Shown here in pieces: positions 37,771 through 46,400 of a stretch of DNA of 64,000 bases; position 1 is the first letter of the stretch; every line of letters starts with the position of its first letter. The position numbers were made by a program, and so were the translations under genes. Under the pieces are notes generated by a model that saw only the letters and a list, made by a program, of their open reading frames with translations, searched no databases and was not told the origin of the DNA. The stretch comes from Sphingobacteriales bacterium 44-15 (GTDB taxonomy: Bacteria; Bacteroidota; Bacteroidia; Chitinophagales; Chitinophagaceae), in the NCBI GenBank assembly GCA_001899685.1, contig MKWG01000006.1, positions 142,010-206,009 on the forward strand, read 5' to 3'.

Positions 37771-37847
37771 GTGAGAAGTGAGACGATAAATGTGAGCATT
37801 TCACATTTATCGCCGGCAGGTCTGCCGTTTCACGTTTAACCTAACAG
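37771..37847. repeat. Heptamer-phased repeat with hairpin, locus 3
   Basis: Eleven heptamers in phase starting GTGAGAA. A perfect 12-bp stem (37784-37795 with 37801-37812, 5-base loop) sits in the middle, and a CGGCAG/CTGCCG palindrome occupies two heptamer slots at 37814-37827. It lies 45 bases after the stop of the preceding secreted-protein gene. Confidence 0.7.
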
Positions 37848-37916
37848 TAGTATTTTTCTTCCGCAGCACAACATCCTGCCTGATATTCCGTTCTCTCCGG
37901 ACTAATTTCCTCTTCA

Positions 37917-38000
37917 ATGAAAAATGCAGATAAATTTTTCCTTGCCTTTGTAGCAGTCGGCTATTTTATTCTTTATGCAACAATAGCTATGTTGAGTTAA
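37917..38000 (+). CDS. Possible 27-residue single-helix membrane peptide
   Basis: An ATG opens 27 codons reading MKNADKFFLAFVAVG... with one continuous hydrophobic helix after a short charged start, the look of a small membrane protein. It precedes a promoter-like TATTTTTG and a small hairpin. Chance occurrence cannot be excluded at this length, and I recognise no family. Confidence 0.3.
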   Translation: MKNADKFFLAFVAVGYFILYATIAMLS

Positions 38001-38010
38001 ATCAACTGCT

Positions 38011-38018
38011 TATTTTTG
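38011..38018 (+). promoter_or_regulatory. -7 promoter box for the lipoprotein gene
   Basis: TATTTTTG matches TAnnTTTG; a TTG at 37992-37994 gives a -33 element at about 16 bases spacing. A 7-bp hairpin follows directly at 38030-38050. Confidence 0.45.
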
Positions 38019-38029
38019 CCATAAACTTT

Positions 38030-38050
38030 AAAAGCCCTTCTGCGGCTTTT
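38030..38050 (+). terminator. Small hairpin, terminator or leader structure
   Basis: AAAAGCC pairs with GGCTTTT around a 7-base loop and is followed by ATTC. It could end a transcript of the 27-residue frame upstream, or form at the 5' end of the lipoprotein mRNA. Confidence 0.4.
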
Positions 38051-38067
38051 ATTCTAAAAATGATCGT

Positions 38068-38538
38068 ATGAGCCACACGATGAACCATTGGGGAAAATTG
38101 ACTATTATACTTTTTCTGGGGATAGCTACATGCTTAACATCCTGCCAGAAAGAGCCAAAAGAAGACCCCGAGCCTACTAAAAAAGAGCTGCTTGTCAACA
38201 AATGGACGGTATTGGACGTGCTGGCGCCCAATAACATAAGTGTGATAGGCTTGGACATAGCTCAAATCAAATGTTTAAAGGATAACATCTTCACTATAGC
38301 CGCGAACGGTACTTATACCATAGACGAAGGCACAGTTGTGTGCGATCCTTCTTCAGCCGGGAGCGGCTCCTGGACGCTTACAGAAAATGATTCAAAACTT
38401 ACATTCACTCCCAATGGTGGAGGCGATCCGTTGGTATTTACACTCATAGACGTTAACAGCACTACTCTCAAGGTTTCTTATGAAATGACAGATATACCGT
38501 TACCTGGTACATATACTGTTGTATTGCAAAAACAGTAA
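38068..38538 (+). CDS. Lipocalin-like lipoprotein
   Basis: A 156-residue lipoprotein; the signal ends CLTSCQKE, with the lipid-accepting Cys in the LTSC box. If translation starts at the second ATG (38080), the signal is a more usual 21 residues. The mature domain begins KKELLVNKWTVLDV and has alternating beta-strand patterning (GTYTID, GSGSWTLTENDSKLTF, LKVSYEM), as in the small lipocalin-like lipoproteins common in Bacteroidota. It probably sits in the periplasm or outer membrane; ligand unknown. Confidence 0.75.
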   Translation: MSHTMNHWGKLTIILFLGIATCLTSCQKEPKEDPEPTKKELLVNKWTVLDVLAPNNISVIGLDIAQIKCLKDNIFTIAANGTYTIDEGTVVCDPSSAGSGSWTLTENDSKLTFTPNGGGDPLVFTLIDVNSTTLKVSYEMTDIPLPGTYTVVLQKQ

Positions 38539-38546
38539 ACCAACCA

Positions 38547-39164
38547 TTACACCGGCTGAACCTCGTATACGGGGCTGAACAGGTAGATCCTACCGGTTTT
38601 TGCTTCAAGACATCTTATTCTTTTGCGCAACTGGCTCCCTCTTTTAAAGATCCGGCCGTCTTCCGTTTGAAACAGCTGGCCTTCTGCTATTTCCTCTACC
38701 AGCTTTTTATTGCCATCCTTACTGTCGTACCTGCGCAATGCCCTCAATAAGCCGTCTTCCGCACAACTGCCGGCCGCAGGATTGCGCAGTGTTGAGCTCA
38801 CTTCCCGGGCTATATCAGGCGGAAAAATACCGAGCGCCAAAAACTCGTGAAGGATTTCACCATATACATGTTTCCATTCCTTTCCATGAGAAGCGATTGT
38901 ATTTCCGTAACGCAAAAAAGCAACCAGGTGGGCTAATTCATGCAGCAGCGTGATCAGGAAAGCAAACTCGTTAAGGTTGCCGTTAACACTGATGCGGTGA
39001 TTTTTACCATTTACTGCAAAACGGTAGTCGCCCAGTATACTTTTCCTTTCCCTTGTAATAGTAAGATGCACCTTGTATTTAACAAGATATTGCATTACCA
39101 TCTCTACAGCTCCTTTTGGCACAAAAGCAGACAGTGCCGTAAGAGGAGCTTCTTTTTTACCCAT
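38547..39164 (-). CDS. SprT-like zinc metallopeptidase domain protein
   Basis: A 205-residue cytosolic protein with the SprT zinc site: H75-E76-x-x-H79 in LLHELAHL, and a third candidate ligand H93 in ASHGKEWKH. Homologues include bacterial SprT and the DNA-protein crosslink protease Spartan, but the role in bacteria is not settled. The C-terminal part (GQLFQTEDGRIFKRG) is a beta-rich tail. It overlaps by 8 bases the end of the membrane-protein gene upstream, so the two are co-transcribed. Confidence 0.85.
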   Translation of the reverse strand: MGKKEAPLTALSAFVPKGAVEMVMQYLVKYKVHLTITRERKSILGDYRFAVNGKNHRISVNGNLNEFAFLITLLHELAHLVAFLRYGNTIASHGKEWKHVYGEILHEFLALGIFPPDIAREVSSTLRNPAAGSCAEDGLLRALRRYDSKDGNKKLVEEIAEGQLFQTEDGRIFKRGSQLRKRIRCLEAKTGRIYLFSPVYEVQPV

Positions 39165-39543
39165 TTTTCTTACCGCTTTTTATTGCTGCCTGTATTTCAA
39201 TAAACATATATAAAAGATACAGCGCCATACAGATCATCACGGAAACTTTATTTACCCTCCCCGCAAAAGCGGAATACAGTAACACCACTATGGCTACCAG
39301 CAAAAACTTTGCAATAAATGCAATATAAAAATACCGTACAAACAGTTGCGGAGCGGCAGGATTATTACCTTTTTGCTGGATAAGGAAAGAAATAAGGCTG
39401 AGCACAAAAAGAAAAACATTTCCCCACAACAATACTTTGATATCCAGCCCGGAGGATACCAGGAAGCCACGTAAAAAAAAGATCGCCAGGCTGAGTCCGG
39501 CAAACAGGAAAACTACAGGTAAAAAAGACTTCCAGAACCGCAT
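39157..39543 (-). CDS. Small integral membrane protein
   Basis: A 128-residue inner-membrane protein with about four hydrophobic helices. The start at 39543 (MRFWKSFLPVVF) is preferred because the frame back to 39630 runs through a promoter-like sequence. I recognise no family; ATP synthase I-like and DUF membrane proteins have a similar size and layout. The 3' end overlaps the SprT-like gene by 8 bases, and a TAGTTTTG -7 box lies 24 bases upstream. Confidence 0.7.
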   Translation of the reverse strand: MRFWKSFLPVVFLFAGLSLAIFFLRGFLVSSGLDIKVLLWGNVFLFVLSLISFLIQQKGNNPAAPQLFVRYFYIAFIAKFLLVAIVVLLYSAFAGRVNKVSVMICMALYLLYMFIEIQAAIKSGKKNG

Positions 39544-39566
39544 GGCTAAAATTTTTAAATGGAGCG

Positions 39567-39574
39567 CAAAACTA
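39567..39574 (-). promoter_or_regulatory. -7 promoter box for the membrane protein/SprT-like pair
   Basis: The minus strand reads TAGTTTTG, matching TAnnTTTG, 24 bases upstream of the ATG at 39543. Confidence 0.45.
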
Positions 39575-39772
39575 CAACAAGCCGGTACAAACTTTGCCTG
39601 AATTTTGCTTTTGCTCCGAATGTATTCCAATTTTGGTGCTGGTAAGGAAGACTCCTACCAGGGCGGTCGCCCAGGCACATGTCTCCGTGTGCCGGAAAGT
39701 TATGTATGGGAGCGAAAAATTAAAAGGCGCCCAATCTTACCATTATTATTCGTCTTTTCTCCCAAATTCTCT

Positions 39773-39780
39773 TACCTTTG
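39773..39780 (+). promoter_or_regulatory. -7 promoter box for yceD-rpmF-plsX
   Basis: TACCTTTG is an exact TAnnTTTG match 22 bases before the ATG at 39802. It also argues against the upstream Met at 39778, which would lie inside the box. Confidence 0.6.
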
Positions 39781-39801
39781 CAAGCCTTTAAAACAAAAAG
39801 C

Positions 39802-40344
39802 ATGGCAAACCGGCATGAATATGAGATTGCTTTTGTTGGGCTTAAGCCGGGCGAACATGAGTTTGTGTACGAGATAGATGACAGTTTTTTTGAGGAAATC
39901 CAGCCACAGCAGGACTTTAAAAATGCCCATGTGACGGTGAAGCTGATCCTTGATAAAAAGTCGTCTTTCCTGATGCTTAAGTTTGAGATAGGCGGTGCTG
40001 TGCAGTTGCAGTGTGATATATGCGGCAACCCGCTGCAAACAAATCTCTGGGATGATTTTGAGGTGCTGGTAAAGATGGTAAATGACCCGGACGAGATGAA
40101 TGCGGAAGAAGAGGATCCCGATGTGTACTATATCTCAAGGACAGAAAGCCATATTAACGTAAAAAGCTGGATCTACGAATTCATAAATCTGAGCATACCA
40201 CTGCAACATACCTGTGCAAATAATCCCGACGGCAGTTCGGGCTGCAACCAGGAAGCGCTGGAAATGCTAAAGAAGCTGACTAACAGGGATCCGGAAAGTG
40301 ATAACCCGATCTGGAAAGGATTGGATAAATTCAGAAACAATTAA
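39802..40344 (+). CDS. yceD: DUF177 (YceD) protein
   Basis: A 180-residue cytosolic protein of the YceD/DUF177 family, whose gene is nearly always next to rpmF and which has been linked to 23S rRNA and large-subunit metabolism. The start at 39802 (MANRHEYEI) is preferred over 39778 because a -7 box occupies 39773-39780. A CDICGNPL Cys pair and a later HTCANN Cys, together with the acidic stretch EMNAEEEDPD and the YEFINLSIPL segment, are family marks. The next gene, rpmF, starts 11 bases downstream, so both belong to one operon with plsX. Confidence 0.9.
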   Translation: MANRHEYEIAFVGLKPGEHEFVYEIDDSFFEEIQPQQDFKNAHVTVKLILDKKSSFLMLKFEIGGAVQLQCDICGNPLQTNLWDDFEVLVKMVNDPDEMNAEEEDPDVYYISRTESHINVKSWIYEFINLSIPLQHTCANNPDGSSGCNQEALEMLKKLTNRDPESDNPIWKGLDKFRNN

Positions 40345-40355
40345 AATTTAGTGTT

Positions 40356-40547
40356 ATGCCAAATCCAAAACGCAGACACTCTCAGCAGCGCGGTGCGAAA
40401 AGAAGGACCCACTATGTAGCTGAGACCGTGACGTTAAGCAAAGACAGTGTTACCGGTGAAACACACGTTCGCCACCGCGCACATGTAAGTGAAGGAAAGT
40501 TGTATTACAAAGGAAAGGTAGTAGCGGAGAAATCTCCCATCAAATAG
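40356..40547 (+). CDS. rpmF: Ribosomal protein L32
   Basis: A 63-residue basic ribosomal protein of the large subunit. The N-terminal MPNPKRRHSQQRGAKRRTH block is the L32 signature. It lacks the four zinc-binding cysteines seen in some L32 proteins, so it is the zinc-free form. It lies between yceD and plsX in the usual order. Confidence 0.97.
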   Translation: MPNPKRRHSQQRGAKRRTHYVAETVTLSKDSVTGETHVRHRAHVSEGKLYYKGKVVAEKSPIK

Positions 40548-40642
40548 CTTTGTTTTCCTATAAATGCGTTTCCCAATTCTGAATAAATAATTTTTATTTG
40601 GACTTGGGATTTGTATTTTTCAGATTTTCCCCAAATTTGCTT

Positions 40643-41590
40643 ATGAATATCGCTTTAGATATGATGGGCGGCGATTATGCCCCCGAGGAAGCCGTTCTTG
40701 GTGTGAAAGAATATTTTTCAGGCAATACGGCGCCTGCACACCTCCTATTGATCGGCGACGAACAGAAGTTATCCCCGTTGGTGCAGCAGCATCTTTCCCA
40801 AATAAAGCACTATTCCGTAATACACGCTCCCCAGGTCATAGACATGCATGAGCATCCTACCAAAGCGCTGAAAGAAAAACAGCAGTCTTCCATCGCTGTC
40901 GGATTTCACCTGCTGGCTTCAGGCAAGGCAGATGCTTTTATCAGTGCAGGCAATACCGGCGCTATGCTGGTAGGTGCGCTGTACAGCATTAAGCCGGTTG
41001 AAGGCGTGAGCCGCCCCACCATCGGCGCATATATGCCAAGGGAAAATGGTAAGCTCGGCTTATTGCTGGATGCAGGGATAAATGCAGACTGCAAGCCCGA
41101 AAACCTGGTCCAGTTTTCCATACTGGGGTCCTTATTTGTACAGCATGTATGGAATATTGACAATCCTAAAGTAGCCCTGCTGAATATAGGGGAAGAAGAA
41201 GGTAAAGGCAATATACTGGCACAGGCAGCCTATCCCCTGCTTAAGGAAAACAAGCTTATCAATTTTACAGGCAATGTAGAAGGCCGGGATGTTTTTCTTG
41301 ATAAAGCAGATGTAATAGTGTGCGAAGGATTTACAGGAAATGTAATACTAAAAATGGCGGAAAGCATTTATGACATTACCAAAAGGCGTAATATCCGGGA
41401 CAGCTATTTCGACAGGTTTGAATTTGAACAGTATGGCGGTGTGCCGGTATTGGGCGTAAACAAACCGGTGATCATTGGTCACGGCATCTCACGGGGAGCG
41501 TCTTTCAAAAATATGATCCTGCTTTCGCAAAAAATTATAGAAATAGACCTCATGGGGAAGATCAGGAACAGCTTTGAGCCTGAAGCTTAA
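40643..41590 (+). CDS. plsX: Phosphate acyltransferase PlsX
   Basis: A 315-residue enzyme that makes acyl-phosphate from acyl-ACP in phospholipid synthesis, peripheral to the membrane. The start at 40643 (MNIALDMMGGDYAPEEAV) is the family start; the longer frame from 40598 is promoter and leader. The ISAGNTGAMLVGAL block, the TIGAYMPRENGKLGLLLDAGIN segment and C-terminal GHGISRGASFKN are conserved. It follows rpmF by 95 bases. The partner fabH, often adjacent and same-strand elsewhere, is here convergent. Confidence 0.96.
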   Translation: MNIALDMMGGDYAPEEAVLGVKEYFSGNTAPAHLLLIGDEQKLSPLVQQHLSQIKHYSVIHAPQVIDMHEHPTKALKEKQQSSIAVGFHLLASGKADAFISAGNTGAMLVGALYSIKPVEGVSRPTIGAYMPRENGKLGLLLDAGINADCKPENLVQFSILGSLFVQHVWNIDNPKVALLNIGEEEGKGNILAQAAYPLLKENKLINFTGNVEGRDVFLDKADVIVCEGFTGNVILKMAESIYDITKRRNIRDSYFDRFEFEQYGGVPVLGVNKPVIIGHGISRGASFKNMILLSQKIIEIDLMGKIRNSFEPEA

Positions 41591-41594
41591 GATT

Positions 41595-41685
41595 GTCAAA
41601 CGTGAAACGACAGACGTGAAACAACAAATGTGAAACGTGAAATGATCAATGTGAGTATCTCACCTCTATCCTCTCACTTCTCACA
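41595..41685. repeat. Heptamer-phased repeat, locus 4
   Basis: Thirteen heptamers in perfect phase, nine in GTGAAAC/GTCAAAC orientation followed by four in TCTCACC orientation, fill the gap between the convergent plsX and fabH genes. It is the longest uninterrupted array of this kind in the window. Confidence 0.8.
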
Positions 41686-41717
41686 AAGAAACACCATAAA
41701 CCATTGTTGACATAAAG

Positions 41718-42710
41718 CTAACACCCCCACCTGATGAGCGTGGCGCCCCAGGTAAACCCTCCGCCAAACGCAGCCAGTACGAGGTAGTCGCCCTTCTTCA
41801 GTTTATCTTCCCAGTCCCAGAGACAAAGCGGAATAGTCCCGGCTGTGGTATTCCCATATTTCTGAATATTGAGCATCACCTTTTCGGCAGGCAACCCCAT
41901 GCGGTTAGCTGTAGCGTCAATAATGCGCTTGTTGGCCTGGTGAGGTACCAGCCAGGCTATATCATCCGCACCTAAATTATTTCGTTGTATCAATTCGAAG
42001 CTTACGTCAGCCATATCTCTTACAGCATGCTTGAATACAGCCTGTCCTTCCTGGTAAATAAAATGTTCTTTATTGGTTACCGACTCAATGCTTGCAGGCT
42101 TTAAGGAACCGCCCGCTTTCATGTGCAAATGGTGCCCGCCTGCGCCGTCGCTTCTTAGTATGCTGTCCAGAACACCGTATCCCTCGGTGTTGGGCTCAAG
42201 GAGCACAGCACCGGCGCCATCTCCAAAAATGATACAGGTTGTTCTGTCGCTGTAATCCACAATAGCACTCATTTTGTCTGCTCCCGCCACAATAACCTTT
42301 TTGTACCTGCCGCTTTCTATGAGCGATGCACCTGTAGTAAGGGAATATAAAAAACCGCTGCAGGCAGCGGCAAGATCAAACCCCCAGGCATTTACAGCGC
42401 CAAGCTTATGACAAACGATATTTGCAGTAGAAGGGAACACCATATCGGGTGTTACTGTTCCTACTATGATACAATCTATTTCCTCAGCCCCGATACCTCT
42501 TTTTTCAAGCAGTCGCTCAATAGCGGGCACTACCATATCAGAAGTTCCAAGCCCTGCCCCCTTCAACAGCCGTCGTTCTGAAATGCCCGTTCTTGTTCTG
42601 ATCCATTCATCATTGGTGTCTACCAGCTTTTCCAGTTCGGCGTTGGTCAGCACATAGTCCGGCACATAGCCTCCGATGGCAGTAATAGCAGCGCTTATTT
42701 TTGAGCTCAT
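41718..42710 (-). CDS. fabH: 3-oxoacyl-ACP synthase III
   Basis: A 330-residue ketoacyl synthase that starts fatty acid synthesis by condensing acetyl-CoA with malonyl-ACP. The start at 42710 ([18 protein letters not shown]) matches the family; the longer frame reads through the divergent promoter region. The catalytic triad is C117 in AAACSGF, H257 in PHQANKR and N287 in YGNTTAG. Length is typical. It is divergent from ruvA, across a 115-bp gap, and converges on plsX. A near-match -7 box (TATTTTCG) lies 27 bases upstream. Confidence 0.97.
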   Translation of the reverse strand: MSSKISAAITAIGGYVPDYVLTNAELEKLVDTNDEWIRTRTGISERRLLKGAGLGTSDMVVPAIERLLEKRGIGAEEIDCIIVGTVTPDMVFPSTANIVCHKLGAVNAWGFDLAAACSGFLYSLTTGASLIESGRYKKVIVAGADKMSAIVDYSDRTTCIIFGDGAGAVLLEPNTEGYGVLDSILRSDGAGGHHLHMKAGGSLKPASIESVTNKEHFIYQEGQAVFKHAVRDMADVSFELIQRNNLGADDIAWLVPHQANKRIIDATANRMGLPAEKVMLNIQKYGNTTAGTIPLCLWDWEDKLKKGDYLVLAAFGGGFTWGATLIRWGC

Positions 42711-42800
42711 GTATATCTCTGTTTCGAAATTGGGCACGAAAATACAATTATCATGATAAATCAAAACTTCCGGTATCGGATTTCTACAAACACAATCCAT

Positions 42801-42808
42801 TATCTTTG
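42801..42808 (+). promoter_or_regulatory. -7 promoter box for ruvA-sprA
   Basis: TATCTTTG matches TAnnTTTG, 17 bases before the ruvA ATG at 42826. Confidence 0.5.
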
Positions 42809-42825
42809 CCAACTTTACCATTAAG

Positions 42826-43410
42826 ATGATAGCTTTTGTAACAGGTAAGTTTGTGTATAAAGCCCCTTCAGTGGTGCACGTAGACGTGAACGGCGTGGGC
42901 TATGAGGTGCAGATCAGCCTGAATACCTATTCAAAGATCCAGCAACTGGACAGGGGATCCCTGCATACATGGCTTCATATAAAAGAAGACGCTCATACAT
43001 TGTACGGTTTTTTTGATTTGTCCGAAAAAAATATCTTTGTGCAGCTCATCAGTGTAAATGGTGTGGGCACATCCACCGCCCGTATGATGCTGTCTGCCCT
43101 GCAACCGGAAGAGCTTTCACAGGCGATCATAACGGGAGATACACTTACCCTGGAAAAAATTAAAGGTATCGGTAAAAAAACGGCGGAAAGAATAGTGCTT
43201 GAACTGAGAGATAAGATCAGCAAAAATATCACCCCAACCAATAGTTCTGCACTCATAAACAATACTTTGCAGCAGGATGCGTTAAATGCGTTAGTAGCAC
43301 TCGGCATTGCACGGAATATGGCTGAGTCTGCTATTAAAAAAGCATTATCATCCGATCCCTCTACTGAAAATCTGGAAATTTTAATTAAAAAGGCACTTCA
43401 GCTTATTTGA
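42826..43410 (+). CDS. ruvA: Holliday junction helicase subunit RuvA
   Basis: A 194-residue DNA-binding subunit of RuvABC that holds four-way junctions while RuvB drives branch migration. The order is as expected: OB-fold N-terminal domain (about 1-62), helix-hairpin-helix pair ([13 protein letters not shown] and [13 protein letters not shown]), flexible linker, and C-terminal domain III (about 150-194) that contacts RuvB. It is followed 33 bases later by sprA, the arrangement also known in flavobacteria, so both likely share a transcript. Confidence 0.96.
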   Translation: MIAFVTGKFVYKAPSVVHVDVNGVGYEVQISLNTYSKIQQLDRGSLHTWLHIKEDAHTLYGFFDLSEKNIFVQLISVNGVGTSTARMMLSALQPEELSQAIITGDTLTLEKIKGIGKKTAERIVLELRDKISKNITPTNSSALINNTLQQDALNALVALGIARNMAESAIKKALSSDPSTENLEILIKKALQLI

Positions 43411-43443
43411 GAAGAAATCTACCCATTAAACAACAAGGGAAAA

Positions 43444-46400
43444 TTGGCTTTATCTTATTCGAATATCCTTCGCATAACCATATATATTGCGGTTATATGG
43501 CTTTGCTGCTTTGATGCAGGTGCTGCGCCTGTATCTGCCAATGCCCCTTTGCAGGTAAAAGATACCATTCCGGGCAGTAAGGGAGATACGCTTACCTTAC
43601 AGGATTCTCTGAAATATCCTATCACAGACCGGAGAGTGGATAAGATCAGTAATGATGCCGTCAGGGGGTTTGACCTGAACGATCCGTCCAATATCCAAGA
43701 TTCCATCATCTACGACCCCAAAGAAAAGAAGTACTATATCATTGAAAAAATAGGGGACAAATATTACCGTAAGCCCACGGAGCTCACTTTCGAAGAATTT
43801 AACAGGATACAGGCGAGAAAACAGGAGAATGAATATTTCCGCCAGCGGGCAAATACCATAAGCCTCATGAACCGGAGCCTGCTGAAACCCGATCTCAAAG
43901 CTACTGATGACCTGTTCAACAGGCTTTTCGGGAATGGGAAAGTTGATATCCGGCCACAGGGAACAGTGGGCATCACAGCAGGCTACCAGGGACAGAATGT
44001 AAAAAACCCTACCCTTCCTGAACGGGCAAGAAAAAACGGCGGCTTTGATTTTGACATGGCTGCCAACCTCAATGTCATAGCCAACATTGGAGATAAGGTA
44101 AAGCTCCCGATCTCCTACAATACCCAGTCCACTTTTGATTTTCAAAACCAGTTAAAACTCGAATACACAGGCAAAACCGATGAGATCATAAAAAAAATAG
44201 AGCTCGGCAATACCAGCTTCGCTTCTAAGGGTTCGCTCATTCCGGGCGCCCAGTCCTTGTTTGGGATAAAAACCCAGATGCAGTTTGGTAAGCTCTGGGT
44301 CACAGGTGTATTTGCCACGCAAAAATCACAGCGGCAATCCAGGGCGCTGCAGGGAGGTGCAGCCACCATGCAGATAGCAGTGAAAGCAGATGATTATGAT
44401 GAGAACCGGAACTTTCTATTGGCCCAGTATTTCAACAGGAAGTATAATGACGCGATGAAAACAATACCGGTAGTGTCATCGCAGGTACAGGTGATGCGGC
44501 TTGAAGTATGGGTAACCAACAGGACGGGTACGGGTATTACCACCGATACAAGAGATGTGGTTGGACTGATGGACATAGGCGAGCCTCACCCTTATGGCGC
44601 ATGGGGTGGTTCCGGCAATGACCTGGATCTGCCCCGCAACGATGCCAATAATCTTTACCGCCAGGTGGTAAGCAATGGCAGCAACAGGAATCCCTCCCTT
44701 GTGGTAGGCAACCTCACGGGCATGGGGCTCCGGCAGGTGCAGGATTTTGAAAAAACATTTGCCCACAAGCTCGATTCCAACCAGTATACCTATAACCCCC
44801 AGATCGGTTTTCTTTCCCTGAACACCCCGCTGCAGGCCAATGAAGTGCTGGCGGTGGCTTTCCAGTACTCTTATAATGGAAGGGTGTACCAGGTAGGGGA
44901 GTTTTCGCAGGATGTGCCGGTAGATTCCAGCTCCGGCGTACAGAAGGTATTGTTCCTGAAATTGCTGAAAGCTACCTCCGCGCGTACACAGTTGCCTATA
45001 TGGAAGCTGATGATGAAGAACATCTATACGCTCAAGAGCAGCAATGGCGAATATCTCTCCGCACTCGACAAGACCGATTTTCAATTAAATGTGCTGTACA
45101 ATGAACCGGGAGGAGGGGAAAAAAGATACCTGCCGGAAGGCGACCAGGCGGGTGTCCCGTTATTGACCCTGCTGAACCTGGACCGGCTGAACAATCAAAA
45201 TGATCCGCAACCCGATGGAGTATTTGACTTTGTGGAAGGTTATACGGTACTGCCTTACAAGGCCCAGATCATCTTCCCTGTACTGGAGCCTTTCGGGCGC
45301 GACCTGGCGCCAGCCTTCTCTGACCCTGCGTTACAGCAAAAATATTTGTATCTGCCATTATACGATACCATAAAAGCGATTGCCCAGACTTATGCCAACC
45401 TCGACAGGTTCGTGATAAAGGGATCAGCCAAGGCATCCAGCGGAGGTCAGTCCGAAATATCGCTGAATGCATTCAACGTGCCGCAGGGCTCCGTAACAGT
45501 AACAGCCGGCGGCAGGACCTTACAGGAAGGCGTGGATTACGATATAAATTACGTATCAGGTACCGTGCGCATCATTAACCAGGCAATATTGAGCTCAGGC
45601 ATTCCCGTGGATGTACAGTTTGAGAACCAGGCTGCATTCGGGCTGCAGCAAAGGAACTATATGGGACTAAGGCTGGATTATCTGGCCAATAAAAATCTGA
45701 CTATCGGGGCGACAGCGGTGCGGTTGAGCGAGAGACCTTATTTCACTAAAATGGGCTATGGAGAGGATCCGATCCGCAATACCATGATAGGAGCCGACTT
45801 CAGCTATCACAACGAGATCCCCCGGCTGAACAGGTTGCTGGATCGCCTGCCATTTTATACCCCTAACGGCGCCTCAAGCATTACCGCCTTTGGAGAGGGC
45901 GCCCGCATGATCCCCGGGCATGCGCCCCAGATTGGCAAAGGGAGCGCAGGCCTGGTGTATATCGACGACTTTGAGGGAACGCGTGCAAGCATTGACCTCC
46001 GGTTTCCGCTCATCAGCTGGGCGCTTGCCAGCACGCCGCTCGGAGCCACTGATAAAAATGATAATATCCTCTTCCCCGAAGCAGGGCTCTACAATAATCT
46101 TGACTATGGAAAAAACAGGGCTAAGCTCGCCTGGTACAATATTGAGCCCGTGCTGCAGGAAAGAAAAAACTCAAGCAACCCGCTAAGGGATAACGTAGAA
46201 GAGCTTTCCGACCCACGTGTACGCGCTGTATCCCAGTCAGAAATTTTTCCCGAGCGTACTCCCGAATACGGGCTTAACCAGCTTGTAACATTCGACCTGG
46301 CTTACTATCCCAAAGACCGGGGGCCCTATAACTATGATGCTACCGGCGTGGATCCATCGGGTAAACTCACAAGCCCGTCTAAGCGCTGGGGTGGCATGAT

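Noticed and set aside
41595-41685. Short regularly spaced repeats suggestive of a CRISPR array
   Set aside because: Units are only 7 bases, with no spacers and no cas genes; this is a degenerate heptamer tract.
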